DNA from: a bacterium
GTDB taxonomy: Bacteria; Patescibacteriota; Minisyncoccia; Minisyncoccales; DG-74-3
Length of the DNA: 6,139 nucleotides
Assembly (NCBI GenBank): GCA_021161025.1
Contig: JAGHBK010000019.1
Location: 1 to 6,139, forward strand
Direction of reading: 5' to 3'
The translations under genes and the position numbers were made by a program. This document shows positions 1 through 5,553 of this stretch, one piece after another. Below the pieces are notes generated by a model, which saw nothing but the letters and a program-made list of their open reading frames with translations, ran no database searches and was not told the DNA's origin. The stretch's first letter is position 1. Each line of letters opens with the position of its first letter.

Positions 1-10
1 GCTAACAATA

Positions 11-28
11 CAACGAATAACGAATCCC
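11..28. repeat. ACGAAT short repeat upstream of groES
   Basis: Two copies of ACGAAT occur close together here, the second as ACGAATCC. The same 8-base word ACGAATCC recurs at 343-350 in the groES-groEL spacer. It is too short to call a defined element on its own. It appears to belong to the same family of short AT-rich words (ACGAAT and its complement ATTCGT) that fills the next spacer. No -35/-10 promoter can be judged, because the window starts only 38 bases before groES. Confidence 0.4.
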
Positions 29-38
29 TAGGAAATAT

Positions 39-329
39 ATGAAGATAAAACCTTTGGCAGATTATATTCTTATTGAACCAATAAAAGAGGAAGAAAAAAC
101 AAAATCTGGAATTTTCCTTCCTCAGACTGCAGAAAAAGAGAGACCAGAGCAAGGAAGGGTTATTGCAGTAGGTCCTGGTAGAAGGACTGAGGAAGGGAAG
201 GTAATTCCGATTTCTGTAAAAGTGGGTCAAAAGGTTTTATTTACAAAATATGGCCCAAACGAAATAAAGGTCGATGGAAAAGAATATCTAATAGCAAAAG
301 AAGAAGACATCCTAGCGATTATCGAATAA
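39..329 (+). CDS. groES: Co-chaperonin GroES (Hsp10)
   Basis: This is the 96-residue co-chaperonin that caps the GroEL ring in the cytoplasm and closes the folding chamber. Its length matches the family (about 95-100 residues). The start MKIKPLADYILIEP is the usual first strand. A flexible mobile loop lies at about residues 16-32, with the GroEL-binding tripeptide I25-F26-L27 in SGIFLP. The GRVIAVGPG segment (39-47) and the C-terminal KEYLIAKEEDILAII are typical. The ATG is preceded by AGGA at 30-33, five bases before the start, a reasonable Shine-Dalgarno site. The gene lies 75 bases upstream of groEL on the same strand, the classic operon order. Its own promoter would lie outside the window. 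The identity is secure. Confidence 0.97.
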   Translation: MKIKPLADYILIEPIKEEEKTKSGIFLPQTAEKERPEQGRVIAVGPGRRTEEGKVIPISVKVGQKVLFTKYGPNEIKVDGKEYLIAKEEDILAIIE

Positions 330-332
330 CCA

Positions 333-398
333 CTACGAAATTACGAATCCGTACAAATATACAAATTCGTATATTAGTAAAAATTTGTAAATTCGTAG
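333..398. repeat. ACGAAT/ATTCGT inverted repeat in groES-groEL spacer
   Basis: The spacer contains an imperfect inverted repeat. The left arm, 333-348 (CTACGAAATTACGAAT), pairs with the right arm, 383-398 (ATTTGTAAATTCGTAG). The 16 positions show one A-A mismatch and one G-T wobble. The 34-base interior holds a further ATTCGTAT (365-372). In mRNA this could form a long weak hairpin ending six bases before the groEL ATG, which itself lacks a clear Shine-Dalgarno site. The words match those before groES (11-28), suggesting a dispersed intergenic repeat. A role in tuning groEL relative to groES is only an inference. Confidence 0.55.
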
Positions 399-404
399 AA
401 ACTT

Positions 405-2018
405 ATGGCAAAACAAATTTTGTTCAATGAAATTGCCAGAAAAAAATTAAAAACTGGCATCGATAAACTTACCAAGGCTGTTAAGGTTACTTTAGGACCT
501 AAAGCTAGGCTGGTGGTTTTAGATAAAGGATTTGGAGCTCCAGATATTTCTGATGATGGAGTTTCTATTGCTAAAGAGATTGAATTGGAAGACAAAATTG
601 AAAACTTGGGAGTTGAGATTATGAAAGAGGTAGCAGAGAAAACCTCAGATGTCGCAGGTGACGGAACAACTTCTGCTATGGTTTTATGCCAGGCAATAAT
701 TTCAGAAGGCCTCAAAAATGTAGCAGCTGGAGCAGATCCTTTATCTATTAAAAGAGGTATTCAAAAGGGAGTGAAAGCTGTGGTGAGATATTTGAAGGAG
801 ATGTCAAAACCTATTTCTAAGAAAGAAGAAATTGCTCAGGTAGCAACTATCGCTTCTTTAGATGAAGAAGTGGGAAATATGATTGCAGAGGTTTTCTCTG
901 AGGTGGGAAAAGATGGAGTGATTACAGTTGAAGAATCAAAAAAGTTTGGTTTAGAAAAAGAAATTGTAAAAGGCCTTCAGTTTGATAGAGGATACATTTC
1001 TCCTTATATGATTACTGACACAGAAAGAATGCAGGCAGTTTTGGAAGAACCATATATTTTAGTTACAGATAGAAAGATTTCTGCTTTAACTGAAATTTTG
1101 CCAGTAATGGAAGCTGTTGCTAAAAGCGGGAAGAAAGATTTAGTAATCATTGCTGACGAAGTTGAGGGGGATGCTTTGGCTACTTTGGTGGTAAATAAAT
1201 TAAGAGGAATAATAAATACTTTAGCTGTTAAAGCTCCTGGTTTTGGCGAAAGGAAAAAAGAAATGTTACAAGACATTGCTATTGTAACAGGCGCCCAAGT
1301 GATTTCTGAAGAGTTGGGATTAAAATTAGAGAATATTAAATTGGAGCAGTTAGGCAGAGCAAGAAAGGTTGTTGCTGAAAAAGAAAAGACAACAATTATT
1401 GAGGGAAGAGGAAAGAAAGAAGATATTGAAGATAGGATTTCTCAGATTAAGAGGGAAATTAAGACTACAGAGTCAGAGTTTGATAAAGAAAAACTAGAAG
1501 AAAGGTTAGCAAAGTTAGTAGGAGGGGTAGCAGTAATTAAAGTAGGAGCTGCTACAGAAGTAGAGCAAAAAGCGAGACAGAAAAAGACAGAAAATGCATT
1601 AAATGCTACTAGAGCAGCAATTGAAGAAGGAATACTTCCTGGTGGAGGGGTGGCACTTTTAAAGTCCGTTCCGGTTTTAGAGAAAATTGAATTAGAGGGT
1701 GATGAAAAGACAGGTTTAAATATTCTAAAGAAAGCTTTAGAAAAACCGATTAGACAGATTGCTGAAAATGCTGGAATGGATGGCTCTGTAGTGGTTCAAA
1801 AAGTTAGAGAGGCTGGGAGGAATTTTGGCTTTAATGCTCAAAAGGGGAAGTTTGAGGATTTAATTACAGCTGGAGTTATTGATCCCACTAAAGTGGTAAG
1901 GACAGCTTTGGAAAATGCAGCTTCTGCAGCCTCTATGCTTTTAACCACAGAAGCTGTAGTCGGGGAATTACCAGAAAAAGAAGAAAAGAAAAGTGTAGGG
2001 ATGGAACCAGAATACTAA
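405..2018 (+). CDS. groEL: Chaperonin GroEL (Hsp60), Asn at catalytic Asp398 position
   Basis: This is the 537-residue group I chaperonin, a tetradecameric ATP-driven folding machine. The equatorial nucleotide-binding signatures are present: VTLGPK (28-33), [15 protein letters not shown] (50-64, with D51 matching E. coli D52), AGDGTTSA (84-91, D86 matching D87), GGGVALL and DPTKV. The apical domain is well conserved ([24 protein letters not shown]). The segment [11 protein letters not shown] has N397 (AAT, 1593-1595) where E. coli has Asp398, the residue needed for ATP hydrolysis. The usual GPKGR reads GPKAR (A34). The C-terminus ends in GMEPEY, without the GGM repeats of the E. coli tail. 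All 21 arginines I read use AGA/AGG, suggesting strong codon bias. Translation probably starts at this ATG, although no clear Shine-Dalgarno site precedes it. Confidence 0.97.
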   Translation: MAKQILFNEIARKKLKTGIDKLTKAVKVTLGPKARLVVLDKGFGAPDISDDGVSIAKEIELEDKIENLGVEIMKEVAEKTSDVAGDGTTSAMVLCQAIISEGLKNVAAGADPLSIKRGIQKGVKAVVRYLKEMSKPISKKEEIAQVATIASLDEEVGNMIAEVFSEVGKDGVITVEESKKFGLEKEIVKGLQFDRGYISPYMITDTERMQAVLEEPYILVTDRKISALTEILPVMEAVAKSGKKDLVIIADEVEGDALATLVVNKLRGIINTLAVKAPGFGERKKEMLQDIAIVTGAQVISEELGLKLENIKLEQLGRARKVVAEKEKTTIIEGRGKKEDIEDRISQIKREIKTTESEFDKEKLEERLAKLVGGVAVIKVGAATEVEQKARQKKTENALNATRAAIEEGILPGGGVALLKSVPVLEKIELEGDEKTGLNILKKALEKPIRQIAENAGMDGSVVVQKVREAGRNFGFNAQKGKFEDLITAGVIDPTKVVRTALENAASAASMLLTTEAVVGELPEKEEKKSVGMEPEY

Positions 2019-2064
2019 GATTTCGTTTTGAGGATTTGATTTTTGTTTTGAAAGGTTGGTTTTC

Positions 2065-2098
2065 GGTCGGGATGGTTGCCCGACCAATTTTGCTTTAT
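2065..2098 (+). terminator. Intrinsic terminator after groEL
   Basis: A 7-base-pair G+C-rich stem, GGTCGGG (2065-2071) with CCCGACC (2079-2085), encloses a 7-base loop. It is followed by AATTTTGCTTTATC, a T-rich but interrupted tail. It begins 46 bases after the groEL stop and is the natural end of the groES-groEL transcript. The imperfect U-tract may make it leaky. The -35 box of the next promoter starts just after it. Confidence 0.7.
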
Positions 2099-2099
2099 C

Positions 2100-2128
2100 T
2101 TGTAAAATTAATAATTTTGGACTAAAAT
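2100..2128 (+). promoter_or_regulatory. Sigma70-like promoter for the endonuclease-tRNA unit
   Basis: TTGTAA (2100-2105) and TAAAAT (2123-2128) are separated by exactly 17 bases, close to the bacterial housekeeping consensus. Transcription would start near 2135, about 40 bases before the ATG at 2174. It lies directly after the groEL terminator and could drive both the endonuclease gene and the overlapping tRNA-Ser. The background is AT-rich, so chance matches are possible. Confidence 0.5.
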
Positions 2129-2173
2129 TTGAGATAGGGGAGAAACGAAAGCAGAATTTAATACAATTATTTC

Positions 2174-3262
2174 ATGTCTCGGATTAAGGTTAGAAAAAAT
2201 CTTCAAATTAAGTTTTTAAGTGACATTCGGAAAATATTAGGTGTTAGTAAATGGAGAGAAATGGCAAAGATTCTAAAGGTCCATCCTAGAAGTTTATCCG
2301 ATTGGAAGAATGGAAGATATACCTTACCCGAAAATATTTTTAGAGAATGTATACAACTTACAGACGGAAAGATAGGGGTTCCACCATATAAAATTTTACC
2401 GGACTTTTGGAATGTGAAAACAGCGGGTAAAAAGGGAGCATTTGTACGGAATAAGCTGTATGGGAGTCCAGGAACTTTAGAAGGGCGAAGGAAGGGTGGT
2501 TTAATTTCTCAGAAAAGAAGAAAGTTACATCCTGAACTTTATCAGCACTGTTGTATAGGAAGAAGAAAAAATATTTCAATCCCTCCCAGAAGCCCAGAAC
2601 TGGCAGAATTTTTTGGAATCATTTTAGGAGACGGAGAGATTACCGATAACCAGGTGATTATTTCACTAAATAAAGAAAACAATAAAAATTATTCCTTTTT
2701 TATACGTAAGTTGGTAAAAAAATTGTTTAATATTAACGCCCCGATTTACTATTATCATACGCCAACGCATGAGAATGAGATTACCGTAACAATTTCTAGC
2801 AAGAATCTAGTTGATTTCCTCTCTTCAAATGGACTTAAAAAAGGAAATAAAGTAAAACAACAGGTGGGAGTACCTAAGTGGATTAAAGCCAAAACCAGGT
2901 TTTCGAAAAGCTGTCTTCGAGGATTAATTGATACAGATGGTGGAGTGTATTATCATAATCATAAAAGTCATGGATGCAAATGTTTTAATATTGGTTTAGC
3001 ATTTTCAAATAGATCTTTTCCGTTATCGAACTTTGTGAAAGATACTTTATCTCTCCTTGGTTTTACTCCCAAGTTTGGGTCAAGAGAATTTGACGTTTAC
3101 TTATACAGAGAGTCAGAGGTTTATCGGTATGCTAAAGAGATTGAATTTCATAATCCTTACCATGATGAGAGATTGAGAAAATTTAAAAAACATAAAGCAG
3201 TTTTTCTAGGGAGGAGTACGCCTAATTGGCATGGCACTGGTTTGGAGAACCAGCGGGCTTAG
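2174..3262 (+). CDS. LAGLIDADG homing-endonuclease-like protein with N-terminal helix-turn-helix
   Basis: This 362-residue protein carries two LAGLIDADG-type motifs, FFGIILGDGEI (146-156, acidic D153) and LRGLIDTDGGV (248-258, D253/D255). This is the arrangement of monomeric homing endonucleases, where each motif supplies a helix and a metal-binding acid. An N-terminal segment (about 25-60, WREMAKILKVHPRSLSDWKN) looks like a helix-turn-helix. A basic linker follows (GTLEGRRKGGLISQKRR, 100-116). No intein splice motifs or flanking exon halves are seen, so it appears to be free-standing. The frame has a stop at 2159-2161, so ATG 2174 is the first possible ATG, but no Shine-Dalgarno site adjoins it; AGGGGAG lies about 30 bases upstream. 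The last 17 codons and the TAG stop (3260-3262) run into the downstream tRNA-Ser gene. Its cleavage target cannot be read from the sequence, but the adjacent tRNA is the obvious candidate. Confidence 0.88.
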   Translation: MSRIKVRKNLQIKFLSDIRKILGVSKWREMAKILKVHPRSLSDWKNGRYTLPENIFRECIQLTDGKIGVPPYKILPDFWNVKTAGKKGAFVRNKLYGSPGTLEGRRKGGLISQKRRKLHPELYQHCCIGRRKNISIPPRSPELAEFFGIILGDGEITDNQVIISLNKENNKNYSFFIRKLVKKLFNINAPIYYYHTPTHENEITVTISSKNLVDFLSSNGLKKGNKVKQQVGVPKWIKAKTRFSKSCLRGLIDTDGGVYYHNHKSHGCKCFNIGLAFSNRSFPLSNFVKDTLSLLGFTPKFGSREFDVYLYRESEVYRYAKEIEFHNPYHDERLRKFKKHKAVFLGRSTPNWHGTGLENQRA

Positions 3263-3293
3263 GCCCTTGTGGGTTCGAGTCCCACCTCCTCCG
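3210..3293 (+). tRNA. tRNA-Ser (anticodon GGA)
   Basis: The full cloverleaf can be folded by eye. The acceptor stem GGAGGAG (3210-3216) pairs perfectly with CTCCTCC (3286-3292). A short D stem GCC/GGC (3220-3222, 3233-3235) has GG in its loop. The anticodon stem CTGGT/ACCAG holds loop TTGGAGA, with anticodon GGA at 3244-3246. A long class II variable arm, GGGC-TTAG-GCCC (3255-3266), is typical of serine tRNA. The T stem GTGGG/CCCAC encloses TTCGAGT. The discriminator base is G (3293), as expected for tRNA-Ser. CCA is not encoded (CAA follows), so CCA-adding enzyme is needed. It reads UCC and UCU codons. The first 53 bases are also the 3' end of the endonuclease reading frame, and no separate promoter is clear. 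Confidence 0.95.
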
Positions 3294-3317
3294 CAATGAA
3301 GGTTTTAAGGAGCCTGT

Positions 3318-3347
3318 AAAAAATAAAAAAAGCCACCCCGAGGGGTG
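3318..3347 (-). terminator. Intrinsic terminator after the TFB gene
   Basis: Read on the minus strand, this is CACCCC-TC-GGGGTG (3347-3334; realistically five pairs with a 4-base loop), then GC and a strong T-run TTTTTTTATTTTTT (3331-3318). It begins 17 bases after the TFB stop codon. On the + strand the tail is only TTTTAG, so termination from the tRNA side would be weak. This is a classic bacterial Rho-independent signal. Confidence 0.85.
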
Positions 3348-3363
3348 TTTTAGTAAGATGGTT

Positions 3364-4359
3364 TTATCTCCGGCTGCGGCCTAGCGAGGAATGATAACGA
3401 TTACGTAAAACGCCAGGGTCTATTTTGATTTTTAGCTTGCGAACAATCTCTTGATACCTGTTTCTTATAGTGACCTCTGTGATATTTGCCGCTTTTGCAA
3501 TTTCCTTTTGTGTTCTCCGTGCTCCTGTTAAGATGCTTGCAATATATAAGGCTGCGGCTGCTAACCCTATAGGACTTTTTCCTCCTACTATTCCTAATTC
3601 CTCTATTACTTCTATTATCTCTATTGCCCTTTTTTGGGTTTCCACTGATATGCTTAATTGATTTGCCAAACCTGGAATGAAATCTTTTGTCTTTGGTCTG
3701 GGGAACTGTAGGTTTAGATTTCGAAGCATAAGTCTTACATAGTATCTTAAGCTTTTCTTATCTAGCGCTGCCTCCTCGAAATCATCTAAAGAGCGAGGAA
3801 TTCTGTGAAGTCTACAGGCAAGGTAGATTGCAGCTGTGGCCATTGTTTCTATTTTTCTTCCCCTCACTAGTTTTTTCCTCAGGGCTTTTCTGTAGATCAT
3901 TGCTGCTGTCTTTTGAACATTCCTTGAAATACGGAGTTGACTGGCAACTCGGCTTATCTCAGGTAATGCCTTTGATAAGTTTTTTGCTACAGAGTCATAT
4001 ACTATGGTTCTAATCTGTAATTTCCGTAACCGGTAGATTTGGGCTCTATTCTTTGGTTGAAGGGGGTGACCAAAGATATCTCTGTTAGTTTTTCCGATAG
4101 ACGTGGACAAACCCTTATCAGGAAGTAAGTAGGTAGTAGGTGAACCAACTCTACTTCGTTCTCTTTCTTCATCGTGAGTAAAAGCCCGCCACTCAGGGCC
4201 TTCGTCTATTAAAAGATCATCATTAATAACTAAGCCACAGTCAGCACAAATTGTATCGCCTCTGGTATGATCTATGATAATGTTTTTACCGCCGCACTCC
4301 GGACACCGTTGAATATTTTTGTAAGTTGAATTTTTCTTAACCTCTGACAAATTTTTCAC
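3364..4359 (-). CDS. tfb: Archaeal-type transcription initiation factor B (TFB/TFIIB)
   Basis: This 331-residue protein has the full architecture of archaeal TFB. That factor bridges TBP, promoter DNA and RNA polymerase at transcription start. An N-terminal zinc ribbon has C19, C22, C38 and C41 (CPECGG, CADCGL). A B-reader and linker (about 54-89) include GPEWRAF, GSPTTYLLPDKGLSTSIG and R/E-rich residues between them. Two cyclin-like repeats follow (about 106-205 and 215-305). The C-terminal helix-turn-helix TQKEIAKAANITEVTIRNRY (283-302) corresponds to the BRE-contacting element. There is no internal stop or missing domain. A basic tail (RNRYHSSLGRSRR) ends the protein. The start is GTG at 4359, chosen because AAAGGTGA stands three bases upstream. 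A promoter and an intrinsic terminator of bacterial style flank the gene. Isoleucine ATA codons are frequent (14 of 34, against about 4 of 46 in groEL), hinting at foreign origin. Its working partners in a bacterium are unknown. Confidence 0.96.
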   Translation of the reverse strand: MKNLSEVKKNSTYKNIQRCPECGGKNIIIDHTRGDTICADCGLVINDDLLIDEGPEWRAFTHDEERERSRVGSPTTYLLPDKGLSTSIGKTNRDIFGHPLQPKNRAQIYRLRKLQIRTIVYDSVAKNLSKALPEISRVASQLRISRNVQKTAAMIYRKALRKKLVRGRKIETMATAAIYLACRLHRIPRSLDDFEEAALDKKSLRYYVRLMLRNLNLQFPRPKTKDFIPGLANQLSISVETQKRAIEIIEVIEELGIVGGKSPIGLAAAALYIASILTGARRTQKEIAKAANITEVTIRNRYQEIVRKLKIKIDPGVLRNRYHSSLGRSRR

Positions 4360-4362
4360 CTC

Positions 4363-4370
4363 TCACCTTT
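4363..4370 (-). promoter_or_regulatory. Shine-Dalgarno site deciding the GTG start of TFB
   Basis: On the minus strand AAAGGTGA is followed by GAG and then the GTG start codon at 4359-4357. GGTGA matches the 16S anti-Shine-Dalgarno complement. A second GTG seven bases earlier is out of frame. This supports GTG as the start of the 331-residue protein. Confidence 0.65.
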
Positions 4371-4393
4371 TAATTTGGAATAATACTAATTTT

Positions 4394-4422
4394 AATATAA
4401 CTGAAATTAAAAACTTCTTCAA
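4394..4422 (-). promoter_or_regulatory. Promoter of the TFB gene
   Basis: On the minus strand TTGAAG (4422-4417) and TATATT (4399-4394) are separated by 17 bases, a good bacterial sigma70-type match. Transcription would begin near 4387, about 28 bases before the GTG start. The TTATATTA stretch here could also be read as an archaeal TATA box, so sequence alone does not exclude self-recognition by TFB. Confidence 0.55.
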
Positions 4423-4424
4423 GT

Positions 4425-4489
4425 GGCTGGAAATTCAAAAAGACAAACTCTCTTTTTAGAGCCAAGGCTGGAATTTATACCTCCAAGGC
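4425..4489. repeat. Paired short direct repeats between divergent promoters
   Basis: GGCTGGAA occurs at 4425-4432 and 4466-4473 (41 bases apart). CCAAGGC occurs at 4462-4468 and 4483-4489 (21 bases apart, about two helical turns). They lie between the TFB promoter and the promoter of the ACT-domain operon, where an operator could act on both. The repeats are short and may be chance. Confidence 0.3.
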
Positions 4490-4517
4490 ATTTATCTACC
4501 AGATTTTAAATTTTGGG

Positions 4518-4546
4518 TTGCAAAATTTCTTGTAACGAGTTATTAT
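4518..4546 (+). promoter_or_regulatory. Promoter of the ACT-mscS-dnaG operon
   Basis: TTGCAA (4518-4523) and TATTAT (4541-4546) are 17 bases apart, close to sigma70 consensus. A start near 4553 gives a leader of about 43 bases before the ATG at 4596. It points away from the TFB promoter. It is the only convincing promoter seen ahead of the three-gene operon. Confidence 0.6.
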
Positions 4547-4595
4547 TAACCTATAGAAAAACTTGAAAGGTTGAAGTTGATTTTGAAATTTAAAT

Positions 4596-4988
4596 ATGTT
4601 ACTTAAAGAAAAATTAACCTTATCAATATTACCTGAAAAATTGGGTATTTGTCATTTAGGAAAAAATAGCCCTATTCCAGAATGGGCAAAGAGAACCGAA
4701 GGTTTTTGTTCTATAACCAGAACGCCAGATGAACTTTCTGTTGTTTGTCCTCAAGAAGAAATTCCCAATGAAGTAATGGCAGAAAAAGATTGGCGAGTTT
4801 TAAAAGTGAAAGGACCTTTGGGTTTTGTTTTGACTGGAATTGTTTCTTCTTTGTCTACACCTTTAGCAAAAGCTGGAATTAGTATTTTATACATATCAAC
4901 CTACGAAACAGATTATTTATTAGTGAAAGATCAGGACTTAGCAAAAACAATCGAAATCTTAGAGAAGTTTTGTAACATCATAAAGTAA
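4596..4988 (+). CDS. ACT-domain protein (ACT_7/CASTOR-like)
   Basis: This 130-residue cytoplasmic protein resembles the small ACT-domain family that often binds amino acids or other small ligands. The N-terminal half includes CHLGKNSPIPEWA and a FCSITRTPDELSVVCPQE stretch. The C-terminal ACT-like half (about 68-128) contains WRVLKVKGPLGFVLTGIVSSLSTPLA, then AGISILYISTYETDYLLV, a pattern typical of ACT_7 proteins. The ligand is unknown, and no enzyme domain is attached. The ATG has no good Shine-Dalgarno site. The stop (TAA, 4986-4988) is 2 bases before the MscS start, so the two are probably translationally coupled. The family assignment is from motif memory and is reasonably firm; the biological role is not known. 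Confidence 0.8.
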   Translation: MLLKEKLTLSILPEKLGICHLGKNSPIPEWAKRTEGFCSITRTPDELSVVCPQEEIPNEVMAEKDWRVLKVKGPLGFVLTGIVSSLSTPLAKAGISILYISTYETDYLLVKDQDLAKTIEILEKFCNIIK

Positions 4989-4990
4989 AT

Positions 4991-5551
4991 ATGGTATTTG
5001 AAAATATCTTACAAAGTTTAGTTTTTTGGGTTTTATCTCATGGAATCAAAATTTTAGTAATTTTGATTGGAACCTATCTTATTACAACTCGTTTTGTGAG
5101 AGTTTTTATTATTAAAATCACAAAAGGGATTATTAAAAGAACCTATAAAGTGCAGGGAACAAAAGATGGCAAAATCCGAAAGACGAGAGAAAAAACTTTA
5201 GTTGAAGTTTTTACCTCTACTATAAATTTTGTAATTTGGGCTATTGTCATTTTAACTATTCTGCCAGAATTTGGGATAAATATTGGGCCACTTTTGGCAA
5301 GTGCGGGAATTTTAGGTTTAGCTATCGGTATGGGTTCTCGGAGTTTAATTTCAGATTATATTTCAGGCCTTTTTATATTAATTGAAGACCAGTATCGAGT
5401 TGGAGAAGAAGTTGAGATAGCTGGTGTTAGGGGCAAAGTAAAAAGTTTAAGTTTGAGGCGAACTATTTTAAAAAATCAAGAAGGAACAATTTTTTATATT
5501 CCTAATGGCCAGGTAACTAAGGTTTCTAATCTCTCAAGAGGCAAAAAATAA
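4991..5551 (+). CDS. mscS: Short MscS-family mechanosensitive channel
   Basis: This 186-residue membrane protein has the MscS core. A hydrophobic helix lies at about 10-32, a second at about 71-92, and the pore-lining helix at about 100-130, rich in Gly/Ala (LLASAGILGLAIGMGSRSLI). The beta domain follows (about 137-180, YRVGEEVEIAGVRGKVKSLSLR, then IPNGQV). A basic loop separates the first two helices. In larger relatives such as E. coli MscS (286 residues) an alpha/beta cytoplasmic vestibule follows the beta domain. Here the protein ends just after NLSR, so that domain is absent. No frameshift is apparent, because dnaG starts 2 bases later. It probably relieves osmotic stress as an oligomer in the cytoplasmic membrane; gating without the vestibule is unclear. 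Confidence 0.92.
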   Translation: MVFENILQSLVFWVLSHGIKILVILIGTYLITTRFVRVFIIKITKGIIKRTYKVQGTKDGKIRKTREKTLVEVFTSTINFVIWAIVILTILPEFGINIGPLLASAGILGLAIGMGSRSLISDYISGLFILIEDQYRVGEEVEIAGVRGKVKSLSLRRTILKNQEGTIFYIPNGQVTKVSNLSRGKK

Positions 5552-5553
5552 AA

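Noticed and set aside
333..398. CRISPR-like array.
   Set aside because: The repeated words are only 6-16 bases, irregularly spaced and partly inverted, with no spacers of constant length.
374..715. Minus-strand open frame opposite groEL.
   Set aside because: It is a shadow of the strongly conserved groEL frame, with no recognisable domain.
2174..3293. Endonuclease encoded in a tRNA intron or as an intein.
   Set aside because: The tRNA cloverleaf at 3210-3293 is contiguous, no second tRNA half is seen before 2174, and the protein has no intein splice-junction residues or host-protein flanks.
3828..4013. Plus-strand open frame opposite TFB.
   Set aside because: It overlaps the conserved cyclin repeats of TFB in antisense and has low-complexity F/L/S content.
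3364..4359. The window could be from an archaeon with transferred bacterial genes.
   Set aside because: DnaG has the bacterial CHC2 zinc finger, and GroES/GroEL and the sigma70-like promoters and intrinsic terminators are all bacterial in style. One archaeal gene among these is easier to explain as a transfer.
3364..4359. Arginine codon bias as proof of recent transfer of TFB.
   Set aside because: CGN use in TFB (15 of 36) is like that of mscS (5 of 11); groEL is the outlier, probably because of high expression.
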